Shown here one piece after another: positions 8,422-14,922 of a stretch of 50,332 nt of DNA (within the stretch, counting starts at the first letter, position 1; the number at the start of each line of letters is the position of its first letter). The notes under the pieces are model-generated. The model was not told the origin of the DNA and did not search any database. It was given only the letters and a program-made list of their open reading frames with translations. The stretch is from contig NZ_JACVAA010000009.1 in the NCBI RefSeq assembly GCF_014851565.1, positions 1-50,332 on the forward strand. Direction: 5' to 3'. The DNA is from Pseudomonas sp. PDM15. Lineage in GTDB: Bacteria; Pseudomonadota; Gammaproteobacteria; Pseudomonadales; Pseudomonadaceae. The position numbers and the translations under genes were made by a program.

Positions 8422-10646
8422 TCGAGTACTTTGTACTCGGAGAGCTGCTTGAAGCTCCCCAGGAAGGGGAGCTTTATCCCGAAACTGTAGCGCTTCTGAA
8501 TGCTTTCAATGCGTGCCCTTACACTGAGGTTCGCGAACTGCGCTTCGAGGCAACTGAGTCGGTTCGAACCGACTATATCGTCATCGATGCGGGGGACGGC
8601 ACAGTTGATGCCGGCAACCCGGCCGGGATTCGCCGCCAAGAACGCCTTGCGATAAGTATCAATCCTCAATACCGCGTTAAGGTGCTGGTTCATACCTTAC
8701 GGAAGGATTTTCCGTCGCTCTCACATCAGCACGCGAGAGAACCTGGTCGTCCGCGAACGCTGTGTCTTTATGAGGCGAACTGGGCGACGGTTGAGCGGAG
8801 TTGGACAGCTCAACGCTTCATCGCGCGGATGTTCTGGTGGCTCAGAGATTCGGCGCAACTGAAGTTGCACCGAGATGACCAGCCGTTGGAGCAGCTCTTC
8901 TACATGAGCCCCTACCAGCTGATCCTTCCCGCGAACTACGCCGAATACGCAACAGCAGGTGGGAAAACGCTTTCGATTGGAAGAGCCAGCGTAGGCGAAT
9001 CCGTGATGCTGCGTGCCTTTCCATCCAATGGCGAGGAATTGCAATCCAAAGCAATGCGGGTCGTATCCATCCAAGTTCCATCAGTAGATTCAACATCTGT
9101 TGTCAGCACACCAGAAACGCTTGGTGAGCTTCAAGATCAGCTGAAGATCTGGGGTAGTGAGCTTGGGCAGCAGCTGTATGAGTATGTTTATGAAGCCATC
9201 GCTGAAGGAGTGAAGCCCTCGCAGGGTATTGGGGAAGGAATCTTGGTCCTTATATGGGTTCCCCGTACCAGGCAGGGTGATTATGAGCGGATGGATGTAT
9301 TGGGTTACATGATGCGGGCTTCTCTTTTCGAGCTCGCTAAATCATTCGACATGCTAGGCCTGCCCGACCCACAAGGGCATTGCTTGCGCATACAACTGGT
9401 TGGGAGGGAGCACGGCACTGCCTGGCAATCCCTTGAGCTAGTACCAGTAGAGGTGCGGCCTGCACTCACAGCCAAGATGGCACGGGACCTATCAGCTATC
9501 GCAGCTGAAGGAGCTGGGTTCAGTGGCGTTTTAGCCGGCGTAGGTGCGCTTGGCGGCGCACTGGCTGACTTGTGGATCCGTCAGGGATGGGGACATTGGA
9601 CATTCATCGATCCTGACACTTTGATGCCGCACAACCTCAGCCGCCACGTAACGTTCGACTACGGAATTGGTCAATCGAAAGTCAGCGTCATGCAAAATCA
9701 CGTAGCGAACATCTACCCAGAGGAGCCCCCACCTGGAGCTATCGCGAAGAGCATCTTGTCGCAGGACGCAGACGTGCTCAACACCTTGAAAGAAGCCCAA
9801 CTGGTAGTAGACGTGACAACCACCCTCGAAGCACCCCGCGAGCTCGCCCGCGATCCAAATACTCCGCGCATAGCGAGTCTATTCCTGACACCTTCAGGGC
9901 TTTCTAGCGTAATGATTCTTGAGGATCAGGCTCGACAGCTGCGCGTTGATGGATTGGAAGGACAGTACTATCGGGCAATCCTCAGCAATGACTGGGGCCG
10001 TGCACACCTTGCAAATCACTTCGGCGATCGGTGGGTAGGTGGCGGCTGCCGGGACATTTCGGTACGCATTGCTAATGAGTGTGTCCACCTACATGCCGGC
10101 GTCCTTTCGCGGCAATTGAGACAATCAGTAGCAAACCCCGAAGCGCGCATCTGTACTTGGACCTATGAGGAACAGTCGGGTGCAGTCGCATCTCATGAGG
10201 TTTCCATATCTGAAGTTTTAACAACGACTTCGAACGGCTGGACTATCAAATACGACGCAGGGCTCGTCGATAAGCTCAGGCAAGCGCGTATAGCTGCACT
10301 GCCCAATGAAACCGGCAGCTCCATCGTAGGCGTGACCGATCTAAAGGCAAAAACACTCGTGATCGTAGACGTGCTACCTACACCTCCTGACAGCCAATCC
10401 AGCCCAACACACTTCATTAGGGGCGAGGCAGGACAGCAGGAAGAGCTTGAAAAGGTACTGGATAGAACAGCGCGCGTGGTGGACTACCTAGGCGAGTGGC
10501 ACTCACATCCGGATGGCGTGTCAGCACAGCCCAGCAAAGAAGATGAGGCACTGCTCAATACTGTGCATCGCAAGATGAGCGCGGAAGGGCTGCCAGCTCT
10601 GATGATGATTGTCGCGAAGAGCGATATTTCTCTTACTGTGCAGTAA
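8418..10646 (+). CDS. E2-E1-JAB triple-domain ubiquitin-like conjugation protein
   Basis: The 742-residue product joins three activities usually split between proteins. Residues about 1-165 resemble bacterial E2-like (UBC-fold) domains, with a candidate catalytic Cys116 in RTLCLYE and the typical WWLRDSAQLKLHRDDQPLE segment. Residues about 350-590 are an E1/ThiF adenylyltransferase. This part has the nucleotide loop GVGALG at 374-379, then FIDPD, HNLSRH, and a candidate transfer Cys544 in GGGCRD. Residues about 625-740 are a JAB/JAMM peptidase with Glu631, HSHP at 695-698, Ser706 and Asp709 in the exact H-x-H-x(8)-S-x2-D spacing. The expected chemistry is adenylation, thioester transfer and isopeptide cleavage. 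No ubiquitin-like gene is recognisable nearby. It is translationally coupled to the MBL gene. Confidence 0.88.
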   Translation: MIEYFVLGELLEAPQEGELYPETVALLNAFNACPYTEVRELRFEATESVRTDYIVIDAGDGTVDAGNPAGIRRQERLAISINPQYRVKVLVHTLRKDFPSLSHQHAREPGRPRTLCLYEANWATVERSWTAQRFIARMFWWLRDSAQLKLHRDDQPLEQLFYMSPYQLILPANYAEYATAGGKTLSIGRASVGESVMLRAFPSNGEELQSKAMRVVSIQVPSVDSTSVVSTPETLGELQDQLKIWGSELGQQLYEYVYEAIAEGVKPSQGIGEGILVLIWVPRTRQGDYERMDVLGYMMRASLFELAKSFDMLGLPDPQGHCLRIQLVGREHGTAWQSLELVPVEVRPALTAKMARDLSAIAAEGAGFSGVLAGVGALGGALADLWIRQGWGHWTFIDPDTLMPHNLSRHVTFDYGIGQSKVSVMQNHVANIYPEEPPPGAIAKSILSQDADVLNTLKEAQLVVDVTTTLEAPRELARDPNTPRIASLFLTPSGLSSVMILEDQARQLRVDGLEGQYYRAILSNDWGRAHLANHFGDRWVGGGCRDISVRIANECVHLHAGVLSRQLRQSVANPEARICTWTYEEQSGAVASHEVSISEVLTTTSNGWTIKYDAGLVDKLRQARIAALPNETGSSIVGVTDLKAKTLVIVDVLPTPPDSQSSPTHFIRGEAGQQEELEKVLDRTARVVDYLGEWHSHPDGVSAQPSKEDEALLNTVHRKMSAEGLPALMMIVAKSDISLTVQ

Positions 10647-10650
10647 ACGC

Positions 10651-10681
10651 CCTCGAGGCCAGGCGTTGTCTGGCTTCGAGG
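10651..10681. terminator. Hairpin between convergent genes
   Basis: CCTCGAGGCCAG and CTGGCTTCGAGG form a 12-bp stem with one mismatch around a seven-base loop. It lies between the end of the E2-E1-JAB gene and the end of the MvaT-type gene. It lacks a strong T-tract, so it may act as a bidirectional, imperfect terminator. Confidence 0.5.
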
Positions 10682-10689
10682 TCGGTCTC

Positions 10690-11055
10690 TTACTGCAGCC
10701 AGCCTTCTACGGTCTCAGCACCGTATTTTTCCTTCCAAACCTTCAATACTTTGTGGTTACCACCTTTGGTCTCCACTACCTCGCCAGTCTCTGGATTCTT
10801 GTAAACCTTTAGCTGACGTTTACGACGCTGGCCTTGTGGGACAGAAACTGCCACCGCGACGCTTGTCCGTGCTTGCGGATCCAAGATGCTGATGATGTTT
10901 TTCAGGCTAAAGCCATACTCGGCTAGCAGAGCGCGGAGCTTTTCTTCGAATTCAATTTCGCGCTTCAGTTCACCATCATTCTTCAGATGATCGAGCTGCT
11001 TTAGCTGAGCAGCCAACTGTGCTTCGAGCGCTTTAAATTCAGCGAGTTTTGACAT
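10690..11055 (-). CDS. MvaT/MvaU-family H-NS-like xenogeneic silencer
   Basis: This 121-residue protein has the Pseudomonas MvaT layout. An N-terminal coiled-coil oligomerisation region (about 1-50, KLAEFKALEAQLAAQLKQL) is followed by a linker and a C-terminal DNA-binding part. That part contains KVYKNPETGEVVETKGGNHK and ends VWKEKYGAETVEGWLQ. Such proteins coat AT-rich foreign DNA and repress it. Plasmid-borne members are known to lower the fitness cost of the plasmid. Here it lies beside the AT-rich TniQ gene and the defence module, its likely local targets. The gene family is clear; which chromosomal paralogue is closest cannot be judged. Confidence 0.92.
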   Translation of the reverse strand: MSKLAEFKALEAQLAAQLKQLDHLKNDGELKREIEFEEKLRALLAEYGFSLKNIISILDPQARTSVAVAVSVPQGQRRKRQLKVYKNPETGEVVETKGGNHKVLKVWKEKYGAETVEGWLQ

Positions 11056-11230
11056 ATGTAAACCTTCGTTAGCAAAGCAGATAGACCCGTTCAGCTACTC
11101 TACCTAGATTCCTTAGTTAGTAAAGCTCTATCAAGCTTAGCAGAACGATGCTTTCCCTATCACGACTGTACAGCGAGTCACCAACCCACATATATCACAC
11201 TCAGCCTTAATTACAGCCAATACGTGAAGA

Positions 11231-12100
11231 TCAATAATCACGTATTACAGCAAGCCTACCGCTAATACTTTCAACCTCAGCTATAAACTCACTAAACCCT
11301 CCATAAAGCTTAAATCCTTTATACAGTATATCACTTGAAAAGCTAGATAGAGACTCACCCGTACAACTGTTATTTAAACCTCGAAAAATAGCAAAAGACG
11401 CTTTTGAGCGACGGCCAACATCATTCTCTAAATTTAATATCTCACTATCAGGAAGAATGGAAATTTTACGACCTATGGCCTTCACCGCCGCACTTCTGGA
11501 TATATAGTAATTATAGCCACAAACATCGCGATAAAACCTAGATTTATTAAACTCATCTGTATCATTGTTCGCTACAGAACTGCATTCACTAAACATACGC
11601 CCATTGCACCCTACCCACATAGACCCAAAAGTATGTTTTGCATAGTGGAAGGGCATAGAGCAAAACGGGCACTCGCCGATAAGCTTCACATTATGCTTAG
11701 CGCATACTTTAACATCATAAGCGTGGGATCTCTTCCAATAGGAAAACCCAAGTAGATCGATATCTTCACGCACGCAATCTGGACAGAAATACCCTAGCGC
11801 ACTATCTAAATCTCTACGGTCTTCCCAAGCCCCACCGTACTGATCTAATGAATAATTACGCTGATCTTCATCTCGGATGATTATCCGCTCTACCATATAG
11901 GTATGATTATACAGAAGACGATTTAACCCAAATTTCTCTTCCCAACCCAATTCTTCAGCTACATATTTAACACGCTTGGAATTAATTGCCCGCCTAAGAG
12001 CATAACCAAGGTTCTCTTTATTAAATCCTTTAGGATTAATTAGGATATTTCGTGCAATGAACGAACGGACAGACTCTTCACTTTGAATTCGAAAAAGCAT
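11231..12100 (-). CDS. Orphan TniQ/TnsD-family protein
   Basis: The ATG at 12100 is preferred over a TTG at 12133, giving 289 residues. The N-terminus (MLFRIQSEESVRSFIARN) has the TniQ 'ES..SF..R' pattern. A zinc-binding segment follows with FCPDCVRED, then CAKHNVKL and CPFC, which is typical of TniQ/TnsD target-selection proteins of Tn7- and Tn5053-like transposons. The length fits small TniQ proteins. No transposase (TniA/TnsB) or ATPase (TniB/TnsC) gene is in the window, so it is an orphan. The gene is clearly AT-rich compared with the DNA to its right. TGTCGC repeats just upstream of the start may be a transposon end. Confidence 0.75.
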   Translation of the reverse strand: MLFRIQSEESVRSFIARNILINPKGFNKENLGYALRRAINSKRVKYVAEELGWEEKFGLNRLLYNHTYMVERIIIRDEDQRNYSLDQYGGAWEDRRDLDSALGYFCPDCVREDIDLLGFSYWKRSHAYDVKVCAKHNVKLIGECPFCSMPFHYAKHTFGSMWVGCNGRMFSECSSVANNDTDEFNKSRFYRDVCGYNYYISRSAAVKAIGRKISILPDSEILNLENDVGRRSKASFAIFRGLNNSCTGESLSSFSSDILYKGFKLYGGFSEFIAEVESISGRLAVIRDY

Positions 12101-12160
12101 GATGGGCAATAGAATTCGGGAACCCAGCCGCAAGACTAGGTTTGAGATGGCAAAACCAGC

Positions 12161-12232
12161 CTGTCGCAGGAAGGGGCCGGTGATAATTTCTTCCTGCGAC
12201 AGTTTTTATTTTTTCGCGACAGTTTTTATTTT
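12161..12232. repeat. TGTCGC repeat cluster, possible Tn7/Tn5053-like transposon end
   Basis: CTGTCGCAGGAA (12161-12172) and its exact complement (12191-12202) form a 12-bp inverted repeat. The sequence GCGACAGTTTTTATTTT occurs twice in tandem (12196-12212 and 12216-12232, 20-bp period). Three TGTCGC copies near a tniQ gene recall the transposase-binding repeats at the ends of Tn7/Tn5053-like elements. No second end was found. Confidence 0.5.
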
Positions 12233-12264
12233 CAAAAACTAGTTGATGTCGGTGGAGCGCTATT

Positions 12265-12294
12265 GCGATAATAGGCACATGTGCCTATTATCGC
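12265..12294. promoter_or_regulatory. Perfect 30-bp palindrome upstream of the 12321 gene
   Basis: GCGATAATAGGCACA (12265-12279) is followed directly by its exact complement (12280-12294). It ends 26 bp before the start codon of the next gene and contains the ATTGCGATAA word shared with other promoter regions here. It has no T-tract. An operator, a site-specific recombination site or a partition-type site are all possible. Confidence 0.55.
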
Positions 12295-12320
12295 GCCATC
12301 GCACAGAGGAGTTCCCACAC

Positions 12321-12695
12321 ATGAACCACCCTATCCAACCGTTGACCGTTGACTCCCAAGGCACGCTGCGCTTCAAAGCGAATGCCATCGTGAGTTACTT
12401 GCTCGACAATGGCGGCATCGACATGAATATGCTGGCCATCAAAGACTTCAGCGTTGAAGACCGCGAGCAGTTCGCTCAACTGACCGGCTACAGCCTCAAT
12501 GGCTTCGGTGAACTGAGCTACGTCCGGATGGAAACCTATGCCGCCGCGGCGCTCATGGCCGAGACCGGGGTGTCGGAGGCCCAGGCCCGTATCGCGTACC
12601 TGGAAGAGGAATTGGCGAGCCTGCGTAATGCGCTCCGTGAGCCTGTAGCCAGACTCTTTGGGATCCATCCAGACGATATTCCGCAGCAGCCATGA
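12321..12695 (+). CDS. Conserved hypothetical protein (phage/plasmid type)
   Basis: The 124-residue product starts at an ATG after AGAGGAG. Its middle reads FKANAIVSYLLDNGGIDMN and SVEDREQFAQLTGYSLNGFGELSYV, a pattern I recall from uncharacterised proteins of Pseudomonas phages and plasmids. The C-terminal half has a short coiled-coil segment (ARIAYLEEELASLRNAL) and ends GIHPDDIPQQP. No enzymatic motif is visible. The palindrome just upstream probably controls it. Its stop overlaps the next start (ATGA). Confidence 0.75.
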   Translation: MNHPIQPLTVDSQGTLRFKANAIVSYLLDNGGIDMNMLAIKDFSVEDREQFAQLTGYSLNGFGELSYVRMETYAAAALMAETGVSEAQARIAYLEEELASLRNALREPVARLFGIHPDDIPQQP

Positions 12696-13105
12696 GGCTC
12701 GCACATCAAGCCAGCGTAACCCTCAGCGCTGCTGATCTGTTCAGCAACTGGGGATTCGCCGACGGCAGCGTTTTGGATGACGTGCTGTATGACGTTGAGG
12801 ATCAGTGCCCTGCTCTGGTTTCTGATGAAGCGCTGGGCAATGGTGATGGGCGCTCATTTTCGTTTGCCCATGCGGTGCTGATCCGACTCGTCGAGGAGTG
12901 CCTGCTTCCATCGCTACCTCGAAAAATCCAAACCTACCGCATCCCGTCTACTCACAGCCCGATAAGGGCTGAAGAGTACGAGAGCCCTGAGGGGCTATTG
13001 GATACCGCAGTCACGATCCCTGCAGACAAGGTGATCGAGATCGCTCTTCAGATAGCCTCCGTGCAGGTTGGGCTTTCCGAACCGCCCCACTCCTTCAGCC
13101 CCTGA
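12692..13105 (+). CDS. Hypothetical protein, coupled to the 12321 gene
   Basis: The 137-residue product starts within the stop of the previous gene (ATGA overlap), so the start is well supported. It is acidic, has no membrane segment or recognised motif, and contains an SFSFAHAVLIRLVEECLLPSL helix. Its last 58 bp overlap the end of the convergent gene at 13048-13356. Confidence 0.6.
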   Translation: MRLAHQASVTLSAADLFSNWGFADGSVLDDVLYDVEDQCPALVSDEALGNGDGRSFSFAHAVLIRLVEECLLPSLPRKIQTYRIPSTHSPIRAEEYESPEGLLDTAVTIPADKVIEIALQIASVQVGLSEPPHSFSP

Positions 13106-13356
13106 CTGATTTTCCCATTCAGACATGACCAGGCTTCGGCATCTGGCCGAATGGCACGGCCGTGAGCGGCGTCGGCATAGCCGAGGCGAGCCAGGCGCTG
13201 CGCGCGGTAGGTAAGTCGATGAGCATTGCTCCAAGGAAGGCCAGCTGCGTACCGCTTGCGGCCGACCATATAGGGCACCTCGACATTGATCGAATAGTGC
13301 GTGGAGGCCTCTTGACGCAAGCGTGCAACATAGCTATCCAGCAGATCCCTGCGCAT
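13048..13356 (-). CDS. Small basic hypothetical protein
   Basis: About 102 residues starting at ATG 13356, five bases after the stop of the upstream gene; a GTG at 13386 is an alternative start. The sequence is rich in arginine and tyrosine (AHRLTYRAQRLARLGYADAAHG). It is the last gene of the long minus-strand run that begins with the traX-like gene. I do not recognise it. Confidence 0.45.
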   Translation of the reverse strand: MRRDLLDSYVARLRQEASTHYSINVEVPYMVGRKRYAAGLPWSNAHRLTYRAQRLARLGYADAAHGRAIRPDAEAWSCLNGKISQGLKEWGGSESPTCTEAI

Positions 13357-13361
13357 ACCGG

Positions 13362-13586
13362 TCACTTGGGCCCCGCCGGCGGGCACAACGTTAAGCCGTC
13401 AGTGGTTGGGCGATTATGTTCGTCAATGAGCCCTCGTCTGCGCAAAGCTATCAGCGTCTGAATGCGGGCGCCGTGTTCGGACCGGCCGGAACAGCCATGG
13501 TCGTGCGGCTTGCCATCGCAAAGCCCCTGAAGAACCCAGCGCATATTGGCACTCAGTCGAGTGGCCTGCTTTGGGTGCGCACTCAT
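13362..13586 (-). CDS. Small winged-helix-like hypothetical protein
   Basis: The ATG at 13586 overlaps the previous stop (ATGA), fixing a 74-residue product. The segment SANMRWVLQGLCDG...IQTLIALRRRGLIDEHNRPT looks like a small helix-turn-helix or winged-helix fold. This pattern is common in small phage and plasmid proteins. DNA binding is a guess from this pattern. Confidence 0.55.
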   Translation of the reverse strand: MSAHPKQATRLSANMRWVLQGLCDGKPHDHGCSGRSEHGARIQTLIALRRRGLIDEHNRPTTDGLTLCPPAGPK

Positions 13587-13894
13587 ACTGCAGTCGCCTT
13601 CTGCTCCGGTCTGATCAGCCAGCGGTCGCCATCGTGGTGGGCGATCAGCTTGCCGTCGGCGTCGAAATACTTCACTCGCCACATAGGATGGCAGTTATGA
13701 ACGTGCTTGCCGTACTTGAGTTTGTTGGTGAACACAACGTCCAGGTTCGCGCTGTCGTTCATACCCTGGATCGTGCCGATGCCCCCATCAACCTCGACCA
13801 TCATCCCGATCTGAGCGAACTCAATACCGCGGTGGCGGATCATGTCCTTGATGAATTGCTGTGCCTTACTCAGCTTCTTGGCGGTTGCGGCCAT
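13583..13894 (-). CDS. Hypothetical protein, about 103 residues
   Basis: The product begins with a basic helix (ATAKKLSKAQQFIKDMIRHRG). A beta-rich part follows (GIGTIQGMNDSANLDVVF, then MWRVKYFDADGKLIAH) that resembles small SH3-like or KOW-like barrels. It overlaps the upstream gene by 25 bases and shares an ATGA overlap with the downstream gene, so it belongs to the minus-strand operon. No function is recognised. Confidence 0.6.
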   Translation of the reverse strand: MAATAKKLSKAQQFIKDMIRHRGIEFAQIGMMVEVDGGIGTIQGMNDSANLDVVFTNKLKYGKHVHNCHPMWRVKYFDADGKLIAHHDGDRWLIRPEQKATAV

Positions 13895-14187
13895 TCTTGG
13901 TTCCCTCGAATTGATTGATCATTAGGTTTTGCCGCAGGCTCACATGCTTCGCGGAATACTGCCATGCCGGCGTCGGTCATCACTGACGCCCAGTGCCCCC
14001 AGTTCTTCCATGGAGCGGCCCAGCCTTTGCGGTACAACGCCCGGATCGCCGGCACATGCTGCCGAGCCGTGATGATCTCCGGGTGCTCCGGGCTGAATTG
14101 ATCAAGCTCATTCAGCAGGCAAGGGCCCGGGTAACTTCGTGCGAGAAATCGCATAACGGCTATTTGACGTGCTGTCGGCTTGCTCAT
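13870..14187 (-). CDS. Hypothetical protein with helix-turn-helix-like fold
   Basis: ATG 14187 follows GGAGGGG, giving a 105-residue product (MSKPTARQIAVMRFLARSY onward). The first 70 residues (RQIAVMRFLARS...HVPAIRALYRKGWAAPW...VMTDAGMAVF) look like a winged helix with a 'T.aG' wing, as in many small accessory proteins. No closer identity is recognised. Confidence 0.55.
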   Translation of the reverse strand: MSKPTARQIAVMRFLARSYPGPCLLNELDQFSPEHPEIITARQHVPAIRALYRKGWAAPWKNWGHWASVMTDAGMAVFREACEPAAKPNDQSIRGNQEWPQPPRS

Positions 14188-14203
14188 AGCGAGTCGCCCC
14201 TCC

Positions 14204-14431
14204 TTATTCGCTAACCAGTTCCCAGCCGGTGCTGTGCTTGTACATGCGACGGATGGAGACGGTGGTCTTGCTTCCGAGTTGACCACGAGCGTAATGCTGC
14301 ATCTTGGCCTTCCCGTCTTCGACGGCAATCACCTTGCACTGCCGTCCATAGGAGCGCTTATCTAGGTCTTTCCAGACCTGCCCGGGCTTAACCTCAACCC
14401 CTTCCTTCGTGATGTTGTCAGGCGTCGTCAT
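14204..14431 (-). CDS. Small hypothetical protein, beta-barrel-like
   Basis: The 75-residue product starts at ATG 14431. The sequence VKPGQVWKDLDKRSYGRQCK, then VIAVEDGKAKM and a C-terminal STGWELVSE, matches a common small phage/plasmid protein type with a short barrel ('G.vW...D.R..gR...V'). A nucleic-acid role is possible but unproven. It overlaps the preceding gene slightly and lies 16 bp before the next one. Confidence 0.6.
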   Translation of the reverse strand: MTTPDNITKEGVEVKPGQVWKDLDKRSYGRQCKVIAVEDGKAKMQHYARGQLGSKTTVSIRRMYKHSTGWELVSE

Positions 14432-14711
14432 CGCTTGTTTTCCTGCTCTCGTCAGCTGCAAAGTAAGCCTCTTGGATCACATTCTTCCGCAGCCTCCACC
14501 GGTGACCGCATTTCACGCACCGACCATCAACCTGCCCCGTCGCCTGTGGGGACTCCTCACTCAGACGATCCGCTAGCCTTCCACCGCGAACCTCATACAG
14601 GTCGCTCACCGTGAAGTGCTCATAGAGGTTAACGTCCGTTGAGCGGCAGGCTGGGCAACGACAATAAATCGGATCCCCCTTCTTCACTGCGAGCGTTCCC
14701 CAGCTGATCAA
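14418..14711 (-). CDS. Zinc-ribbon hypothetical protein
   Basis: About 97 residues if it begins at TTG 14711 (TTGA overlap with the previous stop), or 89 from a GTG at 14687 behind GGGGA. Two CxxC pairs are present (CRCPAC near the start, CVKCGH near residue 70), as in a zinc ribbon. The protein is small and may bind nucleic acid, as many phage zinc-ribbon proteins do, but nothing more specific can be said. Confidence 0.6.
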   Translation of the reverse strand: MISWGTLAVKKGDPIYCRCPACRSTDVNLYEHFTVSDLYEVRGGRLADRLSEESPQATGQVDGRCVKCGHRWRLRKNVIQEAYFAADESRKTSDDDA

Positions 14712-14920
14712 ACAGGCTGAAACTCTTCCCCATTGAGGAAGAGCGCGATGGTTTCGTCATGCTGGCCCCAGATGGCGATCGGAGTGCACGTCGCGTCGCT
14801 GGCCATGCGCCGGGCCTCCTCCCGTGCCAGGAGGATCCCTTTGACCGCGGGATCGCCTGGTAGAGGCTGGAGGAAGTTTCCAACGCGGTACAGCGTTTCG
14901 TCGTTGCCGGCGGAGGCCAT
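14708..14920 (-). CDS. Small hypothetical protein
   Basis: The 70-residue product starts at ATG 14920 with GGGAG seven bases upstream; the previous gene ends three bases earlier. It contains LYRVGNFLQPLPGDPAVKGI and ends IALFLNGEEFQPV. No domain is recognised. Its place directly after the dndB-like gene suggests co-transcription. Confidence 0.55.
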   Translation of the reverse strand: MASAGNDETLYRVGNFLQPLPGDPAVKGILLAREEARRMASDATCTPIAIWGQHDETIALFLNGEEFQPV

Positions 14921-14922
14921 AC

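Noticed and set aside
11056..12100. Possible complete Tn7-like transposon around tniQ
   Set aside because: No TniA/TnsB or TniB/TnsC coding sequence is present, so only the orphan tniQ and a candidate end are reported.
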